From NCBI GenBank assembly GCA_034435035.1, contig DAOTXW010000016.1, positions 1 through 64,000 on the forward strand: a stretch of 64,000 nucleotides of DNA. Direction: 5' to 3'. Numbering within the stretch: the first letter of the stretch is position 1; each line of letters starts with the position of its first letter. A model generated the notes under the pieces. That model made no database searches. It saw nothing but the letters and a program-made list of their open reading frames with translations, and was not told where the DNA came from. The DNA comes from JAHEME01 sp034435035 (GTDB taxonomy: Bacteria; Chloroflexota; Anaerolineae; Aggregatilineales; UBA3940). Both the position numbers and the translations under genes were made by a program. Shown piece after piece: positions 8,096 to 16,328 of this stretch.

Positions 8096-8114
8096 TACCC
8101 TGACCGGTGACCGG

Positions 8115-8843
8115 ATGCCCGACAGACCACCGTTCCAGGTTGTCCAGAGCGCCAAGCTCAGCCAGCAGATCAGCCGTCAGCTGCTGGCGACGATCATCGC
8201 CGGCCACTACCGCGCCGGCGACCTGCTGCCCCCGGAGCGCGAGCTGGCGGCCATGTTTCAGGTGAGCCGGGTAGCGGTGCGCGAAGCGATCAGTTCGCTG
8301 GCCTCACGGGGCATCCTTTCGGTGCGGCAGGGCAAGGGCAGCACCATCAACCCCACCGAACAGTGGAATACCTTTGACCCGGACGTGCTGATGGTGCTGC
8401 ACGGCAATGCGCTGCTCAATCAGGTGATGGAGATGCGGCGCATCATTGAGCCGGAGATGGCGGCGCTGGCGGCCCGCAACATCCGCCCGGAGCAGGTCGA
8501 GGAGCTGCGCGAAAAATCTTACCTGCCGGATACCGATACCCTGGAGCAGCATGTCGAACGGGATACGGCCTTCCATATCATGATCGCGCGGGCCACCCAG
8601 AATCCCGTCATCGTCATCGTCCTGACCTCGATCTCCGAGATGCTGCGCGAATGCCGCCGCCGCACCTTTGTCGTGCCAGGTGAACTGCCCCGCGCTCGCC
8701 AGTGGCACCAGCGCATCTATGAAGCCATCGCCAGCCGCGACCCTGACCTGGCGCGGGAGGTGATGGCCGGGCATATGATCCAGGTCACTGAAGGCCTTGC
8801 GCGCTACGCTGAGTTACATCCCGACGAACAGGGATCGGCCTGA
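8115..8843 (+). CDS. GntR-family transcriptional regulator, FadR/FCD subfamily
   Basis: A 242-residue regulator. The N-terminal winged helix-turn-helix (about residues 12-80) contains the GntR signature LPPERELAAMFQVSRVAVREAISSL. An alpha-helical FCD ligand domain follows (about 95-225) with the acidic and His residues typical of metal and carboxylate binding (DTAFH). The first gene of the rightward operon, it is divergent from the rhamnose isomerase operon, and a matching operator lies between. FCD regulators usually sense organic acids; lactate or a rhamnose-derived acid is a reasonable guess. It probably represses both operons and itself. The ATG start is weakly supported, as no strong ribosome-binding site precedes it. 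Confidence 0.9.
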   Translation: MPDRPPFQVVQSAKLSQQISRQLLATIIAGHYRAGDLLPPERELAAMFQVSRVAVREAISSLASRGILSVRQGKGSTINPTEQWNTFDPDVLMVLHGNALLNQVMEMRRIIEPEMAALAARNIRPEQVEELREKSYLPDTDTLEQHVERDTAFHIMIARATQNPVIVIVLTSISEMLRECRRRTFVVPGELPRARQWHQRIYEAIASRDPDLAREVMAGHMIQVTEGLARYAELHPDEQGSA

Positions 8844-8886
8844 CCGCCCGCCCATTGACCCATTCGCTAGTGCGAAGGATGCTACC

Positions 8887-9897
8887 ATGACCGATCAGAA
8901 CCTCCCCCTCTCCCCCCCCGCCCTTGATACTCGCATATTACCGACCGAGCTGTATCTGGACATGTACCGGCGCATGGTCACGATCCGCAAGTTCGAGGAG
9001 ACGGTCTACGATGTCTACAGCCGGGGCATCATGCCCGGGCTGGCGCACCTGTACACCGGTATGGAAGCCGTCGCCGTGGGGGTGTGCGTGACGCTGGCGC
9101 CCGCTGACAACATCACCAGCACGCATCGTGGGCACGGCCATCTGCTGGCCAAGGGCGGCGACCCGCGGCGCATGTTCGCGGAGCTGCTCGGCAAGGAGAG
9201 CGGCTATAACAAGGGCAAGGGCGGCAGCATGCACATCGTCGATATGAGCCTGGGCATCCTCGGCGCGAATGGCGTTGTTGGAGGCGGGCTTGGCATCGCC
9301 ACCGGCGCTGCCCTCTCCGCTCAGATCAAGGGAGATGGGCGTATCTCGGTGGCGTTTTTCGGCGATGGCGCGCTCAACGAGGGGCTGTTCTACGAAGTGG
9401 CCAACATGGCCTCGCTGTGGCAGCTCCCGGTGGTGTACGTCATGGAGAACAATCATTACGGCGAATACACCTCCACCAACCGCTCAACTGCCGGCAGCGG
9501 CCCGGCCCGCGCCGAGGCGATGAACATCCCCGCCGTCTCCGTGGATGGCAACGATGTGCTGGCGGTCTACGGGGCAGCCCTGTGGGCCACCGGGCGCGCC
9601 CGGGCTGGCGAAGGCCCCACCTTCATCGAGTGCAAGACCTACCGCTGGCGCGGCCATCACATGGGCGACCAGGGGGATACTTACGGCTACCGCACCCAGG
9701 CCGAGATCGAGGAGTGGATGGAGAACTGCCCGATCGAGCGCTTCCGCCGCTACCTGACGGGGGAGGGCGGCCTGGCCGCCAGCGCGCTCGAGCAGATCGA
9801 CGCGGAAGTGCAAAGCCTGATCGACGTCTCCGTCGAGTTTGCCAAGCAGGCCCCTTATCCCGATCCCTCCGAGGTGTTCGAAGATGTCTACGCCTGA
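8887..9897 (+). CDS. 2-oxoacid (pyruvate/acetoin-type) dehydrogenase E1 alpha subunit
   Basis: A 336-residue thiamine-diphosphate E1 alpha. It carries the HRGHGH substrate-channel motif, the FGDGALNEG-to-MENN segment of the ThDP/Mg site (GDG...NN) and YRWRGHHMGD near the end. The start ATG follows a GAAGGA site; upstream in-frame sequence overlaps the regulator gene and was not used. It forms a heterotetramer with the beta subunit, whose gene overlaps the end of this one by 14 bp. Substrate could be pyruvate or acetoin; in this locus pyruvate derived from lactate fits best, by inference. Confidence 0.9.
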   Translation: MTDQNLPLSPPALDTRILPTELYLDMYRRMVTIRKFEETVYDVYSRGIMPGLAHLYTGMEAVAVGVCVTLAPADNITSTHRGHGHLLAKGGDPRRMFAELLGKESGYNKGKGGSMHIVDMSLGILGANGVVGGGLGIATGAALSAQIKGDGRISVAFFGDGALNEGLFYEVANMASLWQLPVVYVMENNHYGEYTSTNRSTAGSGPARAEAMNIPAVSVDGNDVLAVYGAALWATGRARAGEGPTFIECKTYRWRGHHMGDQGDTYGYRTQAEIEEWMENCPIERFRRYLTGEGGLAASALEQIDAEVQSLIDVSVEFAKQAPYPDPSEVFEDVYA

Positions 9898-10873
9898 ACC
9901 CCGCACGGGGACCATTCGAGAAGCCATCAACGAGGCTCTGCATGAGGAGATGCGCCGTGATGAGCGGATCATCATCATGGGCGAAGACATCGGGCTGGCT
10001 GGCGGTGTCTTCAAGATCACGGCCGGGCTGCTCAATGAGTTCGGTCCGGATCGCGTCCGCGATACGCCGATCGCGGAAGCGGGGATCGTGGGCCTGGCGG
10101 TCGGCGCGGCCATGACCGGCCTGCGCCCGATCGTCGAGATCATGTTCAGCGACTTCACCACCCTGGCCTCGGATCAGATCGTCAACCAGGCCGCCAAGCT
10201 GCGCTATATGACCGCCGGGCAGTGCAGCGTCCCGCTGGTCATCCGCACCGCGATGGGCGCCGGCCGCCGCGCCGCAGCTCAGCACAGCCAGAGTCTGCAG
10301 GCCTGGTACGCTCACATCCCCGGCCTCAAGGTCGTGATGCCCTCCAATCCGGAAGACGCCAAGGGGCTGCTCAAGAGCGCCATCCGCGACGACAACCCGG
10401 TCATCTTCCTGGAAGACAAGATGATGTACAACCAGAAGGGCGTCCTCCCGGAAGGTGAGTACATCATCCCGCTGGGTAAGGCCCGCATCCACCGCGAGGG
10501 GGCGGACGCAACTGTGATCTGCACCTCCAGCATGCTGTACCCAGCCCTGGAGGCCGCCGATCGGCTGGCGCAGGAGGGCATCGAGGTTGAGGTGATCGAC
10601 CCGCGCACCATCTCGCCGTTGGACACTGACGCGCTGGTTCAATCTGCGATCAAGACCGGGCATGTGCTGGTGGTGGATGAAGGCTACCAGAGCTTTGGGG
10701 TGACCGCCGAGATCGCGGCCCGGGTGATGCAGGGCGCGTTCGACTACCTGGATGAGCCGGTACGCCGTCTGGGCGCCGCTGATGTCCCGGTTCCGTTCGC
10801 GCCCAGCCTGGAAGACCTCACCATCCCCTCGGCGGATCGCATCGTCGAGATCGTCAAAGAGATGCGGGCATAA
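9884..10873 (+). CDS. 2-oxoacid (pyruvate/acetoin-type) dehydrogenase E1 beta subunit
   Basis: A 329-residue transketolase-like E1 beta. TIREAINEALHEEM, GEDIGLAGGVF, DTPIAEAGIVGLAVGAAM and VIDPRTISPLD are characteristic. The ATG at 9884 lies inside the last codons of the alpha gene (14-bp overlap), pointing to coupled translation and 1:1 subunit production. Longer in-frame starts would run deeper into the alpha gene and add no conserved sequence. Confidence 0.92.
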   Translation: MSTPEPRTGTIREAINEALHEEMRRDERIIIMGEDIGLAGGVFKITAGLLNEFGPDRVRDTPIAEAGIVGLAVGAAMTGLRPIVEIMFSDFTTLASDQIVNQAAKLRYMTAGQCSVPLVIRTAMGAGRRAAAQHSQSLQAWYAHIPGLKVVMPSNPEDAKGLLKSAIRDDNPVIFLEDKMMYNQKGVLPEGEYIIPLGKARIHREGADATVICTSSMLYPALEAADRLAQEGIEVEVIDPRTISPLDTDALVQSAIKTGHVLVVDEGYQSFGVTAEIAARVMQGAFDYLDEPVRRLGAADVPVPFAPSLEDLTIPSADRIVEIVKEMRA

Positions 10874-10885
10874 GGGGTAAGAGCG

Positions 10886-12283
10886 ATGGCACAGGAAATC
10901 GTCATGCCCCAGCTGGGTCTGTCGATGGACAGCGGGGAGATTATCCGGTGGCTCAAGCAGTCTGGCGACCGTATTCAGGCCGGTGAGCTGCTGCTGGAGG
11001 TTGAGAGCGACAAGTCCACGGTGGAGGTAGAAGCTGTGGCGAACGGCATCCTCCACATCGTGAAGGGCCCCGAATCGGGCGCTGTGGCGGTGGGCGACGT
11101 GATCGCCTACCTGCTGGCCGAAGGCGAAAAGGCACCAGCCGCCGGGCCTGCGCCGGCGGCGGCGGAGCCAGCCGCTGTGACCCCGGCGGCGCCGGCTGTC
11201 CTCGCTGCCAGCGCGCCGGCCAATGGGGGCGCAGCCCATAGGGGCCGCCTGCCTTCTAGCCCGGCCGCTCGCCGGCGTGCCACCGAGGAAGGTGTGGACT
11301 GGCGCCTGGCGAGGGGCACCGGCCCGGGCGGACGCATCAAGGAGCGCGATGTGATCGCGCTGGCTTCCGCTGGCGCTGCGGTGGCGGCGCCGCCTGCCCC
11401 GGTTGAGGTGCATATCACCCCGGTTGCCCGCCGTCTGGCCGAATCGGCCGGCCTGGACGTGACCACGCTGGCCCGCCAGCATCCCGGCAAGCGGCTGGAT
11501 CGCGCCGATGTGGAAGACGCCATCCGGCTGGCCGTGGGCCATGGAGCAGCGGCCCCGACCCCAACCTCGACCCCCGTCCTATCCACGGATCACCGCGCCC
11601 CGGCTCAGCGCCAGCCTGCGAGCAGCCTGCGCCGCCTGATCGCGGACCGTATGGCGCAGAGCACTCAGACGACTGCTGCCGTGACTCTGACCACCGAGGC
11701 CGATGCCACCGAGCTGGTCAGGATCCGTCAGGGGCTGAAGGCGGACTCACGGGCCGAGGTTGTGCCGAGCTACAATGCCCTGTTTGCTGCCCTGACGGCG
11801 CGGGCGCTGGTCGAGCTGCCGTATATGAATGCTTCCTTCGACGGCGCAGACATTGTCACCTGGGAAGCGGTCCATATCGGGGTAGCAGTCGATACCGAAC
11901 GCGGGCTGGTGGTGCCGGTGCTGCGGGATGCGCATCGTAAGCCGGTGCGGGCGCTGGCGCAGGAGATGGCTGATCTGCTGGAGCGCGCCGCGGCGGGCAG
12001 GGCGCTGCCGGATGAGCTGACCGGCAGCACGTTCACCCTGACCAACCTGGGCGCCTTTGAGATCGATGCCTTTACCCCGATCATCAACCCGCCGGAATGC
12101 GCCGTTCTGGGCATCGGGCGGCTGACGCAGAAGGTAGTAGCCGTCGAAGGAGCGCCAGCAGTGCGCACCATGGTCGCACTCAGCCTGACCTTTGACCATC
12201 GGCTGGTGGATGGCGCGCCGGCGGCGCGCTTCCTGCAGCGGATCAAGCAGTTTGTTGAGCAGCCGTATCTGTGGATGGTGTGA
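10886..12283 (+). CDS. Dihydrolipoamide acyltransferase (E2) of the 2-oxoacid dehydrogenase complex
   Basis: A 465-residue E2. An N-terminal lipoyl domain carries the modified lysine Lys43 in ESDKSTVEV, followed by an Ala/Pro-rich linker (about 85-120). Two peripheral subunit-binding-like segments follow (about 122-155 and 173-212) and then a C-terminal catalytic domain with FDHRLVDG, which holds the active-site His and Asp. Two subunit-binding segments in tandem is unusual, as most E2 proteins have one. No E3 (dihydrolipoamide dehydrogenase) gene lies in the cluster, so E3 must come from elsewhere in the genome. Confidence 0.92.
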   Translation: MAQEIVMPQLGLSMDSGEIIRWLKQSGDRIQAGELLLEVESDKSTVEVEAVANGILHIVKGPESGAVAVGDVIAYLLAEGEKAPAAGPAPAAAEPAAVTPAAPAVLAASAPANGGAAHRGRLPSSPAARRRATEEGVDWRLARGTGPGGRIKERDVIALASAGAAVAAPPAPVEVHITPVARRLAESAGLDVTTLARQHPGKRLDRADVEDAIRLAVGHGAAAPTPTSTPVLSTDHRAPAQRQPASSLRRLIADRMAQSTQTTAAVTLTTEADATELVRIRQGLKADSRAEVVPSYNALFAALTARALVELPYMNASFDGADIVTWEAVHIGVAVDTERGLVVPVLRDAHRKPVRALAQEMADLLERAAAGRALPDELTGSTFTLTNLGAFEIDAFTPIINPPECAVLGIGRLTQKVVAVEGAPAVRTMVALSLTFDHRLVDGAPAARFLQRIKQFVEQPYLWMV

Positions 12284-12286
12284 GGC

Positions 12287-13027
12287 ATGCTAGAGAACCG
12301 GGTTGCCATCGTCACCGGCGCGGCCCGCGGGATCGGGTTCGAGATCGCGCAGCGGCTGGCTCAGGCCGGGGCTCGCGTGGGCCTGGTGGACATCAGCGCG
12401 GCCGAAGCTGAGCAGGCAGCCCGCCAGCTGGAGCAGATGGGCTGCGCCGCACTGCCGCTGGCCGCTGATGTCAGCGATCCGGCCCAGGTGCAGGCAGCAG
12501 TTCGCCGCACCCTGGAGACATGGGCCCGCATCGATATCCTGGTCAATAACGCGGGCATCTGCCCGCTGACTCCCGTGCTGGAGATCAGCGCGGCGGAATG
12601 GGATACCGTGCTGGGCATCAACCTGAAGGGCGCTTTTTTGTGCAGCCAGGCGGTCATCCCGACCATGCGCCAGCAGCATGCGGGCCGGATCATCAACATC
12701 GCCTCCAGCGCCGGGCAGATGGGCGGGATCGCGGTCGGGCTTCATTACTCCGCTTCCAAGGCGGGCATGCTCGGCCTGACCAAGAGCCTGGCGCGAATCC
12801 TGGCGCCGGATGTGCAGGTCAACGCCGTCTCGCCAGGCACCACGGAATCCGAGATGACCCGCGGCTGGACGGAAGCGGCGCTGCAGAACATCGTGCGGCA
12901 GATCCCGGCAGGGCGGCTGGGCCGCCCCGCTGATACCGCTGCGGCGGTGCTCTTTCTGGCTTCAGACGAGGCCAGTTTCATCACCGGCCAGACGCTCAGC
13001 GTCAACGGCGGGTTGTTCATGGGGTAG
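12287..13027 (+). CDS. Short-chain dehydrogenase/reductase (SDR), copy 1
   Basis: A 246-residue classical SDR. It has TGAARGIG for NAD(P) binding, NNAG, the catalytic Ser in ASSAGQ and YSASK with Tyr-x3-Lys, plus the C-terminal SVNGG. An Asp in GLVDIS after the second strand suggests NAD(H) preference. It lies 3 bp after the E2 gene and 9 bp before larA, so it is clearly operonic. Substrate is unknown. A lactate, lactaldehyde or sugar dehydrogenase would fit, but sequence alone does not decide. Confidence 0.85.
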   Translation: MLENRVAIVTGAARGIGFEIAQRLAQAGARVGLVDISAAEAEQAARQLEQMGCAALPLAADVSDPAQVQAAVRRTLETWARIDILVNNAGICPLTPVLEISAAEWDTVLGINLKGAFLCSQAVIPTMRQQHAGRIINIASSAGQMGGIAVGLHYSASKAGMLGLTKSLARILAPDVQVNAVSPGTTESEMTRGWTEAALQNIVRQIPAGRLGRPADTAAAVLFLASDEASFITGQTLSVNGGLFMG

Positions 13028-13036
13028 GTAGGGGTG

Positions 13037-14260
13037 ATGCGCGTTTCGGTGCCCTACGGGCAGGGACAGATAGACCTGGAGCTGGATGACCGGGCCACGG
13101 TGCTGGAGCCGCGCCGGGGCGAGATCGATCCGATCCGGCTGGCGCTGGCCGCGCCGATCGGCAGCCCACCGCTGCGCGAACTGGTCCGTCCCGGTCAAAC
13201 GGTTGCTGTCGTCACCAGCGATATCACGCGCCCATGCCCCAGCTATCAGCTGCTGCCGCCGGTGCTGGATGAGCTGGCGGCGGGCGGTGTGGCCGACGGG
13301 GATGTCACCGTGGTGCTGGCGCTGGGCACCCACCGCCCGCACACACCGGCGGAGCGGGAACGGCTGGTCGGCGCGGAGACGCTGCGGCGGGTTCGCTGCA
13401 TCGACTCCGATCCCGCCCGGACCGTCCCGCTGGGCCATACGCAGCGCGGCACGCCGGTGGAAGTGTTCGAGCCTGTGGCGCGCGCCGATGTGCGGGTGGC
13501 CCTGGGCAACGTTGAGCCGCATTACTTCGCTGGCTATTCGGGCGGCGTCAAGGCGCTGGTACCCGGAGTCTGCTCGGCGGCGACCATCCGCCATAACCAT
13601 GCGCTGATGATCCAGCCGGGCGCCAGGCTCGGCGTGCTGGATGGCAATCCGGTGCGCGAGGATATCGAGGAGGCCGGGGCGCTGATCGGCGTGGATTTCG
13701 TGCTGAATGTAATCGTGAATAGCGCCCATGCAGTGGTGATAGCCGCAGCCGGGCATCCGGTGGAGGCCCACCGCTGGCTGTGCCGCGCCCTCGATTATCA
13801 GAGCAAGGTGATCATCGACCGTCTGGCAGATATTGTGGTGGTCAGCGCCGGCGGCTCGCCCAAAGACATCAACATGTATCAGGCGCAGAAGGCGCTGGAT
13901 AACGCGGCGGCGGCCGTCCGGCCCGGGGGGATCATCATCTGGGCCGCCGCCTGCCCGGAGGGCTTCGGCAACGCCACGTTTGAGCAGTGGCTGGTCGGAG
14001 CCGGGGTGGATGCCATTTTGACCCGCATCCAGCAGGATTTTGTCCTGGGCGGGCATAAAGCCGCCGCGATCGCCCGGGTGCTCAAGACCGCCCGCGTGAT
14101 GCTGGTCAGCGCCCTGCCGGATGCTGTCGTGGAATCCTGCGGGCTGATCCCGCAGCCCAGCCTGGCGGCGGCGCTGGAGGCGGCGCAGGCCCTCAGCGGG
14201 CCGGATGCTCATATCGTAGTGATGCCCGAAGGCGCAGCAGTTGTGCCCGCGCTGATGTAG
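13037..14260 (+). CDS. larA: LarA-type nickel-dependent lactate racemase family protein
   Basis: A 407-residue LarA-family protein (DUF2088 N-terminal domain). It shows VTSDITRPCPS, GTHRPHT with the catalytic-type His, and EPHYFAGYSGGVKALVPG with the second His and the Lys that carries the nickel-pincer cofactor in LarA. ATG 13037 is chosen; a GTG immediately before is equally possible. Founding members interconvert D- and L-lactate, though the family includes other 2-hydroxyacid epimerases. In this operon it could connect L-lactate from lactaldehyde oxidation to a D-lactate route. The cofactor genes larB, larC and larE are not in the window. Confidence 0.85.
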   Translation: MRVSVPYGQGQIDLELDDRATVLEPRRGEIDPIRLALAAPIGSPPLRELVRPGQTVAVVTSDITRPCPSYQLLPPVLDELAAGGVADGDVTVVLALGTHRPHTPAERERLVGAETLRRVRCIDSDPARTVPLGHTQRGTPVEVFEPVARADVRVALGNVEPHYFAGYSGGVKALVPGVCSAATIRHNHALMIQPGARLGVLDGNPVREDIEEAGALIGVDFVLNVIVNSAHAVVIAAAGHPVEAHRWLCRALDYQSKVIIDRLADIVVVSAGGSPKDINMYQAQKALDNAAAAVRPGGIIIWAAACPEGFGNATFEQWLVGAGVDAILTRIQQDFVLGGHKAAAIARVLKTARVMLVSALPDAVVESCGLIPQPSLAAALEAAQALSGPDAHIVVMPEGAAVVPALM

Positions 14261-14305
14261 CGGCGTCGAACACTTGCTGATCGTTTTGCACTCAGGAGCT
14301 GAAGC

Positions 14306-15133
14306 ATGAACACTCGAGTACCCATCAAGGATCGCTTCAAGGGCAAGGTCGCCATTGTCACAGGCGGCTCCAACGGAATTGGCCGCAGCGTTGTCGAAGA
14401 GTTCTGCAAAGAAGGGGCGCAGGTCGTCTTCACGGGCATCAGCGAGGCTGGCAAGGCCACTGAGCAAGAAATGAAGGCCAACGGCTGGGATGTCCTGTTC
14501 TGCCAGGGCAACATGGCCGATGAGGCCTTCTGTAAGTCCGTGGTGGATCAGACGATTGCCAGGTACGGCAAGATCAACTACCTGTTCAACAATGCCTTCT
14601 CCTTCACCGCCAAAGGCATGGACGCGACCCGTGAGGACTGGGAACGCGTATTCATGGTCGGGCCGGTGGGTTACGCTACGATGGTGCAGCTCTGCGTCCC
14701 GCACATGCAGAAGCAGGGCGGCGGCGCGGTGGTCAACATGTCCAGCATCTCGGCATTCGTCGCCCAGGTCAACCGCTGGACGTACAACGCCGCCAAGGGC
14801 GCCGTCCATACCATGACCAAATGCATGGCGCTCGATCTCGCCAAATACAATATCCGCGTGAACAGCGTCAGCCCGGGCTGGATCTGGACGCGTGAGGTAT
14901 ACAAGGCGGCTGCCCTCGATGGGGGCGGCCGCGAGAAGTGGGATCCGATCTGGGGTGAATATCACATGCTGGGCCGCTGCGGCGAAGCCATCGAGTGCGC
15001 CGGGCCGACCCTGTTCCTGTTCAGCGACGATGCGTCATTCATTACCGGTACGGATCTACCCATTGATGCCGGTTATCAAAGCATGGGGCCGGAAGGACTG
15101 GGCAAGACAGCGGCCTTTGCGGGTTCAGAATAG
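14306..15133 (+). CDS. Short-chain dehydrogenase/reductase (SDR), copy 2
   Basis: A 275-residue SDR with TGGSNGIG, catalytic Ser in NMSSISA, YNAAK (Tyr-x3-Lys) and FITGTDLPIDAGY. The ATG follows AGGAGCTGAAGC. It is longer than the first SDR through an insertion after SPGWIWTRE (about residues 195-215) that would shape the substrate pocket. It is followed by a strong hairpin and rhaM. A sugar or lactate-level oxidoreductase role in deoxysugar catabolism is plausible but not established from sequence. Confidence 0.85.
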   Translation: MNTRVPIKDRFKGKVAIVTGGSNGIGRSVVEEFCKEGAQVVFTGISEAGKATEQEMKANGWDVLFCQGNMADEAFCKSVVDQTIARYGKINYLFNNAFSFTAKGMDATREDWERVFMVGPVGYATMVQLCVPHMQKQGGGAVVNMSSISAFVAQVNRWTYNAAKGAVHTMTKCMALDLAKYNIRVNSVSPGWIWTREVYKAAALDGGGREKWDPIWGEYHMLGRCGEAIECAGPTLFLFSDDASFITGTDLPIDAGYQSMGPEGLGKTAAFAGSE

Positions 15134-15142
15134 GGGTGAGTC

Positions 15143-15180
15143 AGCCTGCCTGGTGGGACGCCACGCCCGCCAGGCAGGCT
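15143..15180. repeat. Long intra-operon hairpin before rhaM
   Basis: AGCCTGCCTGG (15143-15153) pairs perfectly with 15170-15180. The stem extends inward by one G-T and three G-C pairs, leaving an 8-nt loop. It ends 16 bp before the rhaM start, and its 3' arm sits beside the AGGAGGAGG ribosome-binding site. With no following T-run, an mRNA-processing or partial-termination element is more likely than a full terminator. Confidence 0.7.
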
Positions 15181-15196
15181 ATGAGGAGGAGGCGCT

Positions 15197-15520
15197 ATGA
15201 AGCGGATCGGGTTCTTGCTGAAGGTCAAGCCGGACAAGGTGGCGGAGTACAAGAAGCATCATGAGGCCGTCTGGCCTGAGATGCAGGAGGCGCTGCGCCG
15301 ATCGGGATGGCACAACTACACGCTGTTCATCCGCGAAGACGGCCTGGTATTCGGCTACTTTGAGGCGCCGGTCGATTTCCAGACAGCTCTGGCGGCCATC
15401 CAGAGTGAGCCAATCAACCCCAGGTGGAACGAGTTCATGGCCCCCTACTTTGAGAAGCTGCCCGATGTGGCAGTTGATGAGAGTATGCTGGAGCTGGAGG
15501 AATACTTTCATCTCGATTAA
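15197..15520 (+). CDS. rhaM: L-rhamnose mutarotase
   Basis: A 107-residue protein with the RhaM (DUF718) pattern. It has a dimeric alpha/beta barrel opening with KRIGFLLKVKPDKVAEYKKHH, EVWPEM-like AVWPEM, the NYTLFIREDGLVFGYFE strand pair and a C-terminal MLELEEYFHLD. RhaM interconverts alpha and beta anomers of L-rhamnose, providing the form needed by the isomerase. It has a strong AGGAGGAGG site. This gene is the most specific pointer to rhamnose in the rightward operon. Confidence 0.92.
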   Translation: MKRIGFLLKVKPDKVAEYKKHHEAVWPEMQEALRRSGWHNYTLFIREDGLVFGYFEAPVDFQTALAAIQSEPINPRWNEFMAPYFEKLPDVAVDESMLELEEYFHLD

Positions 15521-15558
15521 AGCGGCCCCTATGGCAACCACAGCAAGGAGGAGCACAT

Positions 15559-16257
15559 ATGTTACGCCTGGTTGACCTGTCGCTTGATATCTATGATAGA
15601 GCGCCGACTTTCTACCCGGATCCCAAGACAGCCGTGATCCCGCACCTGACGATCCCGGATCTGAACTACAACATCACGCAGCTTGTCATGAGCACGCACC
15701 TGGGCACCCATCTGGATGCTCCCTTCCATTTCTTTGACGACGGCGTGACGGTGGAGAACCTGGACGTTCGCCGCGGCTTTGGCCCGGCCTGGGTGCTTGA
15801 TTTCACCCACAAGAAGGGCGGCGACGCTATCACGCTGGAAGATATGAAGGCCCACGCGGACAAGGTGAAGAAGGGCAGCCGCCTGATCTTCCATACGAAC
15901 TGGGACAAGGAGTTCCCGCAGAAGCACTATTTTGGCGGGCAGCCTTTCCTCAGCGTCGAGGCGAGCACCTGGCTGGCGCAGGAGGGGGTCTGGTGCATAG
16001 CGCTGGACTGCCCCACCACCTATCCGGCGGAGTATACCAAGTCGCATCACTCCCTGCTGAACAAGGAGGCGCAGGTGCTGATCATCGAAGGGCTGCGCGG
16101 GCTGGAACGGTTGCAGAGCAGGGAAGTCATTCTGATCGCGCTGCCGCTGCGCGTGCGTGGCCGCGATGGCTCGCCGTGCCGCGCGATGGCGATCGATGGC
16201 GATATCGCACCGCTCAAGCCGCTGTTTGAGGCGCTGGACTACAGCGTCGCGTACTAG
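15559..16257 (+). CDS. Cyclase-family (kynurenine-formamidase-like) metal-dependent hydrolase
   Basis: A 232-residue protein of the cyclase family. The metal-binding signature STHLGTHLDAPFHF (H-x-G-T-H-x-D-x-P-x-H) is near residue 50. DCPTTYPAEY and the SHHSLLNKE His pair near residue 150 complete the site. Members hydrolyse amides, esters or lactones. Sandwiched between rhaM and the sugar transporter, it might act on a lactone or related by-product; no specific substrate can be named. The ATG follows AAGGAGGAG. Confidence 0.85.
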   Translation: MLRLVDLSLDIYDRAPTFYPDPKTAVIPHLTIPDLNYNITQLVMSTHLGTHLDAPFHFFDDGVTVENLDVRRGFGPAWVLDFTHKKGGDAITLEDMKAHADKVKKGSRLIFHTNWDKEFPQKHYFGGQPFLSVEASTWLAQEGVWCIALDCPTTYPAEYTKSHHSLLNKEAQVLIIEGLRGLERLQSREVILIALPLRVRGRDGSPCRAMAIDGDIAPLKPLFEALDYSVAY

Positions 16258-16328
16258 CACGGGACCTGGAGGCGCTGCCCGGTCTGCCTGCCAGCTCACC
16301 ACCACGTTTACAGACAGGGGCCGATGCT

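Noticed and set aside
9623..11542. A 639-codon open frame on the minus strand opposite the E1/E2 genes
   Set aside because: It is antisense to three well-supported dehydrogenase subunit genes; open antisense frames are expected in GC-rich coding DNA, and its translation (His/Gln/Arg-rich, no domain) looks non-coding.
12962..14965. A 667-codon minus-strand frame opposite larA and the second SDR
   Set aside because: Same reason: it mirrors real genes with intact catalytic motifs on the plus strand and shows no recognisable domain.
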